Shown: positions 27,736-42,600 of the stretch, one piece after another | Position numbering within the stretch: position 1 is the stretch's first letter | Layout of the letters: each line of letters opens with the position of its first letter | Source: Sipunculus nudus | Lineage: Eukaryota; Annelida; Sipuncula; Golfingiida; Sipunculidae | Length of the DNA: 64,000 nucleotides | Assembly (NCBI GenBank): GCA_026874595.1 | Contig: CM049322.1 | Location: 59,646,886 to 59,710,885, forward strand | Direction: 5' to 3' | The notes under the pieces: model-generated | Told to the model about the DNA's origin: nothing | The model's input: only the letters and a program-made list of their open reading frames with translations | Database searches by the model: none | Translations under genes and position numbers: made by a program

Positions 27736-30700
27736 CAAAACCTAAGGAGAGGTCTACTGGCAAAACCTAAAGAGAGGTCCCTAGGTCCAACCCGGGAGGA
27801 CTAATGACAAAACCAAAAGAGAGGTCTACTGGCAAAACCTAAAGAGATTTCCCTAGGTCCACCCCGGGAGGACTAATGACAAACCTATACTGAGGTCCTT
27901 AGGTCAAACCCGGGAGGATAATGACAAAACCGAAAGAGAGGTCCCAAGGTCCAACCCGGGAGCACTAATGATACAACCTAAAGAGAGGTCTACTGGCAAA
28001 ACCTTAAGAGAGGTCCCTAGGTCCAACCCGGGAGGACTAATGACAAAACCAAAGGAGAGGTCTACTGGCAAAACCTAAAGAGAGGTCCAAAGGTCCGACC
28101 CAGGAGGACTAATGATAAAACCTAAAGAGAGGTCTACTGGCAAAACCTAAAGAGAGGTCCAAAGGTCCGACCCAGGAGGACTAATGATAAAACCTAAAGA
28201 GAGTTCTACTGGCAAAACCGAAAAAGAGGTCCCTAGGTCCAATCCGGGTGGACTAATGACAAAACCAAAAGAGAGGTCTACTGGCAAAACCTAAAGAGAT
28301 TTCCCTAGGTCCAACCCGGGAGGACTAATGACAAAACCTAAAGAGAGGTCTACTGGCAAAACCTAAAGAGATTTCCCTAGGTCCAACCCGGGAGGACTAA
28401 TTACAAAACCTCAGGAGAGGTCTACTGGCAAAACCTAAAGAGATTTCCCTAGGTCCAAGCGGGGTGGATTAATGACCAAGCCTAAAAAGAAGTCTAGAGG
28501 CAAAACCTTAAGAGATTTCCCTAGGTCCAACCCGGGAGGACTAATGACAAAACCAAAACAGAGGTCTACTGGCAAAACCTAAAGAGAGATCCAAAGGTCC
28601 GACCCGGGAGGACTAATGATAAAACCTAAACAGAGGTCTACTGGCAAAACCAAAAGAGAGGTCCCTAGGTCCAACCCGGGAGGACTAATGATAAAAACTA
28701 AAGAAAGGTCTACTGCATAACCTAAAGAGAGGACCAAAAGTCCAACCCGGGAGGACTAATGAAAATACTTACAGAGGGGTTCCAAAGTCCTACCCGGGAG
28801 GACTTATGAGGAAAAACCTAAAGAGAGGGCCCTAGGTCCGACCCGGGAGGACTAATGACAAAACCTAAAGAGAGGTCTACTGGCAAAACCTAAAGACAGG
28901 TCCAAAGGTCCGACCCGGGAGTACTAATGATAAAACCTAAGCAAGGTCTACTGGGAAAAACAAAAGAGGGGTCCCTAGGTCCAACCCGGGAGGACGAATG
29001 ATAAAACCTAAAGAGAGGTCTACTGGCAAAACCTTAAGAGAGGTCCCTAGGTGCAACCTTGGAGGACTAATGATAAAACTTAAGGAGAGGTCTACTGGCA
29101 AAACTTAAAGAGAGGTCCCTAGGTCCAACCCGGGAGGACTAATGACAAAAAATAAAGAGGGGTCCCAAGGTCCGACCCGGGAGGACTAATGACAAAACCT
29201 AAAGAGAGGTCTACTGGCTAAACCGAAAGAGAGGTCCATAGGTCCAACCCGGGAGGACTAATGATAACACCTAAGGAGAGGTCTACTGGCAAAACCTAAA
29301 GAGAGGTCCCTAGGTCCAACTCGGGAGGAATACTGACAAAACCGAAAGAGAGGTCTACTGGCAAAACCTAAAGAGATTTCCCTAGGTCCACCCCGGGAGG
29401 ACTAATGACAAAACCTAAGGAGAGGTCTACTGGCAAAACCTAAAGAGATTTCCCTAGGTCCACCCCGGGAGGACTAATGACAAAACCTAAGGAGAGGTCT
29501 ACTGGCAAAACCTAAAGAGATTTCCCTAGGTCCACCCCGGGAGGACTAATGACAAAACCTAAGGAGAGGTCTACTGGCAAAACCTAAAGAGATTTCCCTA
29601 GGTCCAACCCGGGAGGACTAATGACAAAACCTATACTGAGGTCCTTAGGTCCAACCCGGGAGGACTAATAACAAAACCTTAAGAGAGGTCCCTAGGTCCA
29701 ACCCTGGAGGACTAATGACAAAACCTATACTGAGGTCTACTGGCAAAACCTAAAGAGAGGTCCAAATGTCCGACCCAGGAGGACTAATGATAAAACCTAA
29801 AGAGAGGTCTACTGGCAAAACCGAAAGAGAGGTCCCAAGGTCCAACCCGGGTGGACTAATGACAAAACCAAAAGAGAGGTCTACTGGCAAAACCTTAAGA
29901 GATTTCCATAGGTCCAACCCGGGAGGACTAATGACAAAAACCTAAAGAGAGGTCTACTGCATAACCTAAAGAGAGGACCCAAGGTCCAACCCGGGAGGAC
30001 TAATGAAAATACTTACAGAGAGGTTCCAAGGTCCATCCCGGGAGGACTTATGAAAAAAAGCCTAAAGAGAGGGCCCTAGGTCCAACCCGCGAGGACTAAT
30101 GACAAAACCAAAAGAGAGGTCCCTAGGTCCTACCCGGGAGGACTAATGACAAAACCTAAAGAGAGGTCTACTGCAGAACCTAAAGAGAGGACCCTATGTC
30201 CAACCCGGGAGGACTAATGAAAAAACTTACAGAGAGGTTCCAAGGTCCAACCCGGGAGGACTAATGACAAAACCTAAGGAGAGGTCTACTGGCAAAACCA
30301 AAAGAGAGGTCCCTAGGTCCAACCCGCGAGGACTAATGATAAAACCTAAAGATAGGTCTACTGGCAAAACCTAAAGAGAGGTCCAAAGGTCCGACCCGGG
30401 AGGACCAATGATAAAACCTAAGGAGAGGTCTACTGGCAAAACCAAAAGAGAGGTCCCTAGGTCCAACCCGGGAGGACTAATGATATAACCTTAAGAGAGT
30501 TCTACTGCATAACCTAAAGAGAGGACCCAAGGTCCAACCCGGGAGGACTAATGAAAATACTTACAGAGAGGTTCCAAGGCCAACCCGGGAGGACTTATGA
30601 AAAAAGGCCTAAAGAGAGGGCCCTAGGTCCAACCCGGGAGGACTAATGATATAACCTTAAGAGAGTTCTACTGCATAACCTAAAGAGAGGACCCAAGGTC

Positions 30701-33700
30701 CAACCCGGGAGGACTAATGAAAATACTTACAGAGAGGTTCCAAGGCCAACCCGGGAGGACTTATGAAAAAAGGCCTAAAGAGAGGGCCCTAGGTCCAACC
30801 CGGGAGGACTAATGATATAACCTTAAGAGAGTTCTACTGCATAACCTAAAGAGAGGACCCAAGGTCCAACCCGGGAGGACTAATGAAAATACTTACAGAG
30901 AGGTTCCAAGGCCAACCCGGGAGGACTTATGAAAAAAGGCCTAAAGAGAGGGCCCTAGGTCCAACCCGGGAGGACTAATGACAAAACCTAAAGAGAGGTC
31001 TACTGGCAAAACCTAAAGACAGGTCCAAAGGTACGACCCGGGAGGACTAATGTTAAAACCTAAGGAGAGGTCTACTGGCAAAACCTAAATAGAGGTCCCT
31101 AGGTCAAACCCAGGAGGACTAGAGACAAAACCTAAGGAGAGGTCTACTGGCAAAACCAAAAGAGAGGTCCCTAGGTCCAACCCGGGAGGACTAATGATAA
31201 AACCTAAAGAGAGGTCTACTGGCAAAACCTAAAGAGAGGTCCAAAGGTCCGACCCGGGAGGACTAAAGATAAAACCTAAGGAGAGGTCTACTGGCAAAAC
31301 CAAAAGAGAGGTCCCTAGGTCCAACCTGGGAGGACTAATGATAAAACCTAAAGAGAGGTCTACTGGCAAAACCTAAAAAGAGGTCCAAAGGTCCGACCCG
31401 GGAGGACTAATGATAAAACCTAAACAGAGGTCTACTGGTTAAACCAAAAGAGAGGTCCCTAGGTCCAACCCGCGCGGACTAATGACAAAACCGAAAGAGA
31501 GGTCCCTAGCTCCAACCCGGGAGGACTAATGAAAATACTTACAGAGAGGTTCCAAGGTCCAACCCGGGAGGACTAATGATAAAACCTAAAGAGAGGTCTA
31601 CTGGCAAAACCTAAAGAGAGGTCCCTAGGTCTAACCCGGGAGGACTAATGACAAAACCTAAAAGAGGTCTACTGGCAAAACCGGAAGAGGTCCCTAGGTC
31701 CAACCCGGGAGGACTAATGATAAAACCTAAAGAGAGGTCTACTTTCAAAACCTAAAGACAGGTCCAAAGGTCCGACCCGGGAGGACTAATGATAAAACAT
31801 AAAGAGAGGTCTACTGGCAAAACCTAAAGAGAGGTCCAAAGGTCCGACCCCGGTGGACTAATGAAAAAACCTAAGGAGAGGTCTACTGGCAAAACCAAAA
31901 GAGAGGTCCCTAGGTCCAACCCGGGAGGACTAATGATAAAACCTAAAGAGAGGTCTACTGGCAAAACCTAAAGAGAGATCCCTAGGTGCAACCCGGGAGG
32001 ACTAATGATTAAACCTAAGGAGAGGTCTACTGGGAAAACCAAAAGAGAGGTCCCTAGGTCCAACCCGCGAGGACTAATGACAAAACCAAAACAGAGGTCC
32101 CTAGGTCCAACCCGCGAGGACTAATGACAAAACCTAAAGAGAGGTCCCTAGGTCCAACCCGGGAAGACTAATGACAAAACCAAAAGAGAGGTCCCTAGGA
32201 CTAACCCGCGAAGAATTAATGACAAAACCGAAAGAGAGGTTCCTATGTCCAACCCGGGAGGACTAATGACAAAAACCTAAAGAGAGGTCTACTGCATAAC
32301 CTAAAGAGAGGACCCAAGGTCCAACGCGGGAGGACTAATGAAAATACTTACAGAGAGGTTCCAAGGTCCATCCCAGGAAGACTTATGAAAAAAAGCCTAA
32401 AGAGAGGGCCCTAGGTCCAACCCGCGAGGACTAATGACAAAACCGAAAGAGAGGTTCCTAGGTCCAACCCGGGAGGACTGATGACAAAACCTAAAGAGAG
32501 GTCTACTGCATAACCTAAAGAGAGGACCCTAGGTCCAACCCGGGAGGACTAATGAAAATACTTACAGAGAGGTTCCAAGGTCCAACCCGGGAGGACTAAT
32601 GACAAAACCTAAAGAGAGGTCTACTGGCAAAACCTAAAGACAGGTCCAAAGGTCCGACCCGGGAGGACTTATGATAAAACCTAAAGATAGGTCTACTGGC
32701 AAAACCTAAAGAGAGGTCCAAAGGTCCGACCCGGGAGGACTAATGATAAAACCTTAAGAGAGGTCTACTGCATAACCTAAAGAGAGGACCCAAGGGCCAA
32801 CCCGGGAGGACTAATGAAAATACTTACAGAGAGGTTCCAAGGTCCAACCCGGGAGGACTTATGAAAAAAGGCCTAAAGAGAGGGCCTTAGGTCCAACCCG
32901 GGAGGACTAATGACAAAACCTAAAGAGAGGTCTACTGGCAAAACCTAAAGACAGGTCCAAAGGTCCGACCCGGGAGGACTACGATAAAACCTAAGGAGAG
33001 GTCTACTGGCAAAACCTAATAGAGAGGTCCAAAGGTCCGACCCCGGAGGACTAATGATAAAACCTAAGGAGAGGTCTACTGGCAAAACCAAAAGAGAGGC
33101 CCCTAGGTCCAACCCGGGAGGACTAATGATAAAACCTAAAGAGAGGTCTACTGGCAAAACCTAAAGAGAGATCCCTAGGTGCAACCCGGGAGGACTAATG
33201 ATAAAACCTAAGGAGAGGTCTACTGGGAAAACCAAAAGAGAGGTCCCTAGGTCCAACCCGCGAGGACTAATGACAAAACCAAAAGAGAGGTCCCTAGGTC
33301 CAACCCGCGAGGACTAATGACAAAACCTAAAGAGAGGTCCCTAGGTCCAACCCGGGAAGACTAATGACAAAACCAAAAGAGAGGTCCCTAGGTCCAACCC
33401 GCGAGGAATAATGACAAAACCGAAAGAGAGGTTCCTAGGTCCAACCCGGGAGGACTAATGACAAAAACCTAAAGAGAGGTCTACTGCATAACCTAAAGAG
33501 AGGACCCAAGGTCCAACCCGGGAGGACTAATGACAAAACCTAAAGAGAGGTCTACTGGCAAAACCTTAAGAGAGGTACCTAGGTCCAACCCGGGAGGACT
33601 AATGACAAAACGTAAAGAGAGGTCCCAAGGTCCAACCTGCGAGGAATAATGACAAAACCTAAAGAGAGGTCCCTAGGTCCAACCCGGGAGGACCAATGAC

Positions 33701-36651
33701 AAAACCTAAAGAGAAATCTACTGGCAAAACCTAAAGAGAGGTCCCAAGGTCCAACCCGGGAGGACTAATGACAAAACCTAAAGAGTGGTCCCAAGGTCCA
33801 ACCTGCGAGGACTAATGACAAAACCTAAAGAGAGGTCCCTAGGTCCAACCCGGGAGGACCAATGACAAAACCTAAAGAGAGGTCTACTGGCAAAACCTAA
33901 AGAGAGGGCCCTAGGTCCAACCTGCGAGGACTAATGACAAAACCTAAAGAGAGGTCTACTGGCAAAACCTTAAGAGAGGTACCTAGGTCCAACCCGGGAG
34001 GACCAATGACAAAGCCTAAAGAGAGGTCTACTGGCAAAACCTAAAGAGAGGTCCCAAGGTCCAACCCGGGAGGACTAATGACAAAACCTAAAGAGAGGTC
34101 CCTAGGTCTAACCCGGGAGGACTAATGACAAAACCTAAAAGAGGTCTACTGGCAAAACCGGAAGAGGTCCCTAGGTCCAACCCGGGAGGACTAATGATAA
34201 AACCTAAAGAGAGGTCTACTTTCAAAACCTAAAGACAGGTCCAAAGGTCCGACCCGGGAGGACTAATGATAAAACATAAAGAGAGGTCTACTGGCAAAAC
34301 CTAAAGAGAGGTCCAAAGGTCCGACCCCGGTGGACTAATGATAAAACCTAAGGAGAGGTCTACTGGCAAAACCAAAAGAGAGGTCCCTAGGTCCAACCCG
34401 GGAGGACTAATGATAAAACCTAAAGAGAGGTCTACTGGCAAAACCTAAAGAGAGATCCCTAGGTGCAACCCGGGAGGACTAATGATTAAACCTAAGGAGA
34501 GGTCTACTGGGAAAACCAAAAGAGAGGTCCCTAGGTCCAACCCGCGAGGACTAATGACAAAACCAAAAGAGAGGTCCCTAGGTCCAACCCGCGAGGACTA
34601 ATGACAAAACCTAAAGAGAGGTCCCTAGGTCCAACCCGGGAAGACTAATGACAAAACCAAAAGAGAGGTCCCTAGGACTAACCCGCGAGGAATAATGACA
34701 AAACCGAAAGAGAGGTTCCTAGGTCCAACCCGGGAGGACTAATGACAAAAACCTAAAGAGAGGTCTACTGCATAACCTAAAGAGAGGACCCAAGGTCCAA
34801 CGCGGGAGGACTAATGAAAATACTTACAGAGAGGTTCCAAGGTCCATCCCAGGAAGACTTATGAAAAAAAGCCTAAAGAGAGGGCCCTAGGTCCAACCCG
34901 CGAGGACTAATGTCAAAACCGAAAGAGAGGTTCCTAGGTCCAACCCGGGAGGACTTATGACAAAACCTAAAGAGAGGTCTACTGCATAACCTAAAGAGAG
35001 GACCCTAGGTCCAACCCGGGAGGACTAATGAAAATACTTACAGAGAGGTTCCAAGGTCCAACCCGGGAGGACTAATGACAAAACCTAAAGAGAGGTCTAC
35101 TGGCAAAACCTAAAGACAGGTCCAAAGGTCCGACCCGGGAGGACTTATGATAAAACCTAAAGATAGGTCTACTGGCAAAACCTAAAGAGAGGTCCAAAGG
35201 TCCGACCCGGGAGGACTAATGATAAAACCTTAAGAGAGGTCTACTGCATAACCTAAAGAGAGGACCCAAGGGCCAACCCGGGAGGACTAATGAAAATACT
35301 TACAGAGAGGTTCCAAGATCCAACCCGGGAGGACTTATGAAAAAAGGCCTAAAGAGAGGGCCTTAGGTCCAACCCGGGAGGACTAATGACAAAACCTAAA
35401 GAGAGGTCTACTGGCAAAACCTAAAGACAGGTCCAAAGGTCCGACCCGGGAGGACTATGATAAAACCTAAGGAGAGGTCTACTGGCAAAACCTAATAGAG
35501 AGGTCCAAAGGTCCGACCCCGGAGGACTAATGATAAAACCTAAGGAGAGGTTTACTGGCAAAACCAAAAGAGAGGCCCCTAGGTCCAACCCGGGAGGACT
35601 AATGATAAAACCTAAAGAGAGGTCTACTGGCATAACCTAAAGAGAGATCCCTAGGTGCAACCCGGGAGGACTAATGATAAAACCTAAGGAGAGGTCTACT
35701 GGGAAAACCAAAAGAGAGGTCCCTAGGTCCAACCCGCGAGGACTAATGACAAAACCAAAAGAGAGGTCCCTAGGTCCAACCCGCGAGGACTAATGACAAA
35801 ACCTAAAGAGAGGTCCCTAGGTCCAACCCGGGAAGACTAATGACAAAACCAAAAGAGAGGTCCCTAGGTCCAACCCGCGAGGAATAATGACAAAACCGAA
35901 AGAGAGGTTCCTAGGTCCAACCCGGGAGGACTAATGACAAAAACCTAAAGAGAGGTCTACTGCATAACCTAAAGAGAGGACCCAAGGTCCAACCCGGGAG
36001 GACTAATGACAAAACCTAAAGAGAGGTCTACTGGCAAAACCTTAAGAGAGGTACCTAGGTCCAACCCGGGAGGACTAATGACAAAACGTAAAGAGAGGTC
36101 CCAAGGTCCAACCTGCGAGGACTAATGACAAAACCTAAAGAGAGGTCCCTAGGTCCAACCCGGGAGGACCAATGACAAAACCTAAAGAGAGGTCTACTGG
36201 CAAAACCTAAAGAGAGGTCCCAAGGTCCAACCCGGGAGGACTAATGACAAAACCTAAAGAGTGGCCCCAAGGTCCAACCTGCGAGGACTAATGACAAAAC
36301 CTAAAGAGAGGTCCCTAGGTCCAACCCGGGAGGACCAATGACAAAACCTAAAGAGAGGTCTACTGGCAAAACCTAAAGAGAGGGCCCTAGGTCCAACCTG
36401 CGAGGACTAATGACAAAACCTAAAGAGAGGTCTACTGGCAAAACCTTAAGAGAGGTACCTAGGTCCAACCCGGGAGGACCAATGACAAAGCCTAAAGAAA
36501 GGTCTACTGGCAAAACCTAAAGAGAGGTCCCAAGGTCCAACCCGGGAGGACTAATGACAAAACCTAAAGAGAGGTCCCAAGGTCCAACCTGCGAGGACTA
36601 ATGACAAATCCTAAAGAGAGGTCCCTAGGTCCAACCCGGGAGGACCAATGA
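27736..36651. repeat. Higher-order repeat copy II (8,916 bp)
   Basis: Anchors at 27897, 32945-33157 and 35421-35633 lie exactly 8,916 bp from those in copy I, and the two 70-codon open stretches give identical translations in the two copies. The same internal 2.48-kb duplication is present. The total lack of net indels over 8.9 kb indicates very recent duplication, active homogenisation, or an assembly artefact. Confidence 0.88.
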
Positions 36652-39600
36652 CAAAACCTAAGGAGAGGTCTACTGGCAAAACCTAAAGAGAGGTCCCTAG
36701 GTCCAACCCGGGAGGACTAATGACAAAACCAAAAGAGAGGTCTACTGGCAAAACCTAAAGAGATTTCCCTAGGTCCACCCCGGGAGGACTAATGACAAAC
36801 CTATACTGAGGTCCTTAGGTCAAACCCGGGAGGATAATGACAAAACCGAAAGAGAGGTCCCAAGGTCCAACCCGGGAGCACTAATGATACAACCTAAAGA
36901 GAGGTCTACTGGCAAAACCTTAAGAGAGGTCCCTAGGTCCAACCCGGGAGGACTAATGACAAAACCAAAGGAGAGGTCTACTGGCAAAACCTAAAGAGAG
37001 GTCCAAAGGTCCGACCCAGGAGGACTAATGATAAAACCTAAAGAGAGGTCTACTGGCAAAACCTAAAGAGAGGTCCAAAGGTCCGACCCAGGAGGACTAA
37101 TGATAAAACCTAAAGAGAGTTCTACTGGCAAAACCGAAAAAGAGGTCCCTAGGTCCAATCCGGGTGGACTAATGACAAAACCAAAAGAGAGGTCTACTGG
37201 CAAAACCTAAAGAGATTTCCCTAGGTCCAACCCGGGAGGACTAATGACAAAACCTAAAGAGAGGTCTACTGGCAAAACCTAAAGAGATTTCCCTAGGTCC
37301 AACCCGGGAGGACTAATTACAAAACCTCAGGAGAGGTCTACTGGCAAAACCTAAAGAGATTTCCCTAGGTCCAAGCGGGGTGGATTAATGACCAAGCCTA
37401 AAAAGAAGTCTAGAGGCAAAACCTTAAGAGATTTCCCTAGGTCCAACCCGGGAGGACTAATGACAAAACCAAAACAGAGGTCTACTGGCAAAACCTAAAG
37501 AGAGATCCAAAGGTCCGACCCGGGAGGACTAATGATAAAACCTAAACAGAGGTCTACTGGCAAAACCGAAAGAGAGGTCCCTAGGTCCAACCCGGGAGGA
37601 CTAATGATAAAAACTAAAGAAAGGTCTACTGCATAACCTAAAGAGAGGACCCAAAGTCCAACCCGGGAGGACTAATGAAAATACTTACAGAGGGGTTCCA
37701 AAGTCCTACCCGGGAGGACTTATGAGGAAAAACCTAAAGAGAGGGCCCTAGGTCCGACCCGGGAGGACTAATGACAAAACCTAAAGAGAGGTCTACTGGC
37801 AAAACCTAAAGACAGGTCCAAAGGTCCGACCCGGGAGTACTAATGATAAAACCTAAGCAAGGTCTACTGGGAAAAACAAAAGAGGGGTCCCTAGGTCCAA
37901 CCCGGGAGGACGAATGATAAAACATAAAGAGAGGTCTACTGGCAAAACCTTAAGAGAGGTCCCTAGGTGCAACCTGGGAGGACTTATGATAAAACTTAAG
38001 GAGAGGTCTACTGGCAAAACTTAAAGAGAGGTCCCTTGGTCCAACCCGGGAGGACTAATGACAAAAAATAAAGAGGGGTCCCAAGGTCCGACCCGGGAGG
38101 ACTAATGACAAAACCTAAAGAGAGGTCTACTGGCAAAACCGAAAGAGAGGTCCATAGGTCCAACCCGGGAGGACTAATGATAACACCTAAGGAGAGGTCT
38201 ACTGGCAAAACCTAAAGAGAGGTCCCTAGGTCCAACTCGGGAGGAATACTGACAAAACCGAAAGAGAGGTCTACTGGCAAAACCTAAAGAGATTTCCCTA
38301 GGTCCACCCCGGGAGGACTAATGACAAAACCTAAGGAGAGGTCTACTGGCAAAACCTAAAGAGATTTCCCTAGGTCCACCCCGGGAGGACTAATGACAAA
38401 ACCTAAGGAGAGGTCTACTGGCAAAACCTAAAGAGATTTCCCTAGGTCCACCCCGGGAGGACTAATGACAAAACCTAAGGAGAGGTCTACTGGCAAAACC
38501 TAAAGAGATTTCCCTAGGTCCAACCCGGGAGGACTAATGACAAAACCTATACTGAGGTCCTTAGGTCCAACCCGGGAGGACTAATAACAAAACCTTAAGA
38601 GAGGTCCCTAGGTCCAACCCTGGAGGACTAATGACAAAACCTATACTTAGGTCTACTGGCAAAACCTAAAGAGAGGTCCAAATGTCCGACCCAGGAGGAC
38701 TAATGATAAAACCTAAAGAGAGGTCTACTGGCAAAACCGAAAGAGAGGTCCCTAGGTCCAACCCGGGTGGACTAATGACAAAACCAAAAGAGAGGTCTAC
38801 TGGCAAAACCTTAAGAGATTTCCATAGGTCCAACCCGGGAGGACTAATGACAAAAACCTAAAGAGAGGTCTACTGCATAACCTAAAGAGAGGACCCAAGG
38901 TCCAACCCGGGAGGACTAATGAAAATACTTACAGAGAGGTTCCAAGGTCCATCCCGGGAGGACTTATGAAAAAAAGCCTAAAGAGAGGGCCCTAGGTCCA
39001 ACCCGCGAGGACTAATGACAAAACCAAAAGAGAGGTCCCTAGGTCCTACCCGGGAGGACTAATGACAAAACCTAAAGAGAGGTCTACTGCATAACCTAAA
39101 GAGAGGACCCTATGTCCAACCCGGGAGGACTAATGAAAAAACTTACAGAGAGGTTCCAAGGTCCAACCCGGGAGGACTAATGACAAAACCTAAGGAGAGG
39201 TCTACTGGCAAAACCAAAAGAGAGGTCCCTAGGTCCAACCCGCGAGGACTAATGATAAAACCTAAAGATAGGTCTACTGGCAAAACCTAAAGAGAGGTCC
39301 AAAGGTCCGACCCGGGAGGACCAATGATAAAACCTAAGGAGAGGTCTACTGGCAAAACCAAAAGAGAGGTCCCTAGGTCCAACCCGGGAGGACTAATGAT
39401 ATAACCTTAAGAGAGTTCTACTGCATAACCTAAAGAGAGGACCCAAGGTCCAACCCGGGAGGACTAATGAAAATACTTACAGAGAGGTTCCAAGGCCAAC
39501 CCGGGAGGACTTATGAAAAAAGGCCTAAAGAGAGGGCCCTAGGTCCAACCCGGGAGGACTAATGATATAACCTTAAGAGAGTTCTACTGCATAACCTAAA

Positions 39601-42600
39601 GAGAGGACCCAAGGTCCAACCCGGGAGGACTAATGAAAATACTTACAGAGAGGTTCCAAGGCCAACCCGGGAGGACTTATGAAAAAAGGCCTAAAGAGAG
39701 GGCCCTAGGTCCAACCCGGGAGGACTAATGATATAACCTTAAGAGAGTTCTACTGCATAACCTAAAGAGAGGACCCAAGGTCCAACCCGGGAGGACTAAT
39801 GAAAATACTTACAGAGAGGTTCCAAGGCCAACCCGGGAGGACTTATGAAAAAAGGCCTAAAGAGAGGGCCCTAGGTCCAACCCGGGAGGACTAATGACAA
39901 AACCTAAAGAGAGGTCTACTGGCAAAACCTAAAGACAGGTCCAAAGGTACGACCCGGGAGGACTAATGTTAAAACCTAAGGAGAGGTCTACTGGCAAAAC
40001 CTAAATAGAGGTCCCTAGGTCCAACCCAGGAGGACTAGAGACAAAACCTAAGGAGAGGTCTACTGGCAAAACCAAAAGAGAGGTCCCTAGGTCCAACCCG
40101 GGAGGACTAATGATAAAACCTAAAGAGAGGTCTACTGGCAAAACCTAAAGAGAGGACCAAAGGTCCGACCCGGGAGGACTAAAGATAAAACCTAAGGAGA
40201 GGTCTACTGGCAAAACCAAAAGAGAGGTCCCTAGGTCCAACCTGGGAGGACTTATGATAAAACCTAAAGAGAGGTCTACTGGCAAAACCTAAAAAGAGGT
40301 CCAAAGGTCCGACCCGGGAGGACTAATGATAAAACCTAAACAGAGGTCTACTGGTTAAACCAAAAGAGAGGTCCCTAGGTCCAACCCGCGCGGACTAATG
40401 ACAAAACCGAAAGAGAGGTCCCTAGCTCCAACCCGGGAGGACTAATGAAAATACTTACAGAGAGGTTCCAAGGTCCAACCCGGGAGGACTAATGATAAAA
40501 CCTAAAGAGAGGTCTACTGGCAAAACCTAAAGAGAGGTCCCTAGGTCTAACCCGGGAGGACTAATGACAAAACCTAAAAGAGGTCTACTGGCAAAACCGG
40601 AAGAGGTCCCTAGGTCCAACCCGGGAGGACTAATGATAAAACCTAAAGAGAGGTCTACTTTCAAAACCTAAAGACAGGTCCAAAGGTCCGACCCGGGAGG
40701 ACTAATGATAAAACATAAAGAGAGGTCTACTGGCAAAACCTAAAGAGAGGTCCAAAGGTCCGACCCCGGTGGACTAATGATAAAACCTAAGGAGAGGTCT
40801 ACTGGCAAAACCAAAAGAGAGGTCCCTAGGTCCAACCCGGGAGGACTAATGATAAAACCTAAAGAGAGGTCTACTGGCAAAACCTAAAGAGAGATCCCTA
40901 GGTGCAACCCGGGAGGACTAATGATTAAACCTAAGGAGAGGTCTACTGGGAAAACCAAAAGGGAGGTCCCTAGGTCCAACCCGCGAGGACTAATGACAAA
41001 ACCAAAAGAGAGGTCCCTAGGTCCAACCCGCGAGGACTAATGACAAAACCTAAAGAGAGGTCACTAGGTCCAACCCGGGAAGACTAATGACAAAACCAAA
41101 AGAGAGGTCCCTAGGACTAACCCGCGAGGAATAATGACAAAACCGAAAGAGAGGTTCCTAGGTCCAACCCGGGAGGACTAATGACAAAAACCTAAAGAGA
41201 GGTCTACTGCATAACCTAAAGAGAGGACCCAAGGTCCAACGCGGGAGGACTAATGAAAATACTTACAGAGAGGTTCCAAGGTCCATCCCAGGAAGACTTA
41301 TGAAAAAAAGCCTAAAGAGAGGGCCCTAGGTCCAACCCGCGAGGACTAATGACAAAACCGAAAGAGAGGTTCCTAGGTCCAACCCGGGAGGACTGATGAC
41401 AAAACCTAAAGAGAGGTCTACTGCATAACCTAAAGAGAGGACCCTAGGTCCAACCCGGGAGGACTAATGAAAATACTTACAGAGAGGTTCCAAGGTCCAA
41501 CCCGGGAGGACTAATTACAAAACCTAAAGAGAGGTCTACTGGCAAAACCTAAAGACAGGTCCAAAGGTCCGACCCGGGAGGACTTATGATAAAACCTAAA
41601 GATAGGTCTACTGGCAAAACCTAAAGAGAGGTCCAAAGGTCCGACCCGGGAGGACTAATGATAAAACCTTAAGAGAGGTCTACTGCATAACCTAAAGAGA
41701 GGACCCAAGGGCCAACCCGGGAGGACTAATGAAAATACTTACAGAGAGGTTCCAAGGTCCAACCCGGGAGGACTTATGAAAAAAGGCCTAAAGAGAGGGC
41801 CTTAGGTCCAACCCGGGAGGACTAATGACAAAACCTAAAGAGAGGTCTACTGGCAAAACCTAAAGACAGGTCCAAAGGTCCGACCCGGGAGGACTATGAT
41901 AAAACCTAAGGAGAGGTCTACTGGCAAAACCTAATAGAGAGGTCCAAAGGTCCGACCCCGGAGGACTAATGATAAAACCTAAGGAGAGGTCTACTGGCAA
42001 AACCAAAAGAGAGGCCCCTAGGTCCAACCCGGGAGGACTAATGATAAAACCTAAAGAGAGGTCTACTGGCAAAACCTAAAGAGAGATCCCTAGGTGCAAC
42101 CCGGGAGGACTAATGATAAAACCTAAGGAGAGGTCTACTGGGAAAACCAAAAGAGAGGTCCCTAGGTCCAACCCGCGAGGACTAATGACAAAACCAAAAG
42201 AGAGGTCCCTAGGTCCAACCCGCGAGGACTAATGACAAAACCTAAAGAGAGGTCCCTAGGTCCAACCCGGGAAGACTAATGACAAAACCAAAAGAGAGGT
42301 CCCTAGGTCCAACCCGCGAGGAATAATGACAAAACCGAAAGAGAGGTTCCTAGGTCCAACCCGGGAGGACTAATGACAAAAACCTAAAGAGAGGTCTACT
42401 GCATAACCTAAAGAGAGGACCCAAGGTCCAACCCGGGAGGACTAATGAAAAACCTAAAGAGAGGTCTACTGGCAAAACCTTAAGAGAGGTACCTAGGTCC
42501 AACCCGGGAGGACTAATGACAAAACGTAAAGAGAGGTCCCAAGGTCCAACCTGCGAGGACTAATGACAAAACCTAAAGAGAGGTCCCTAGGTCCAACCCG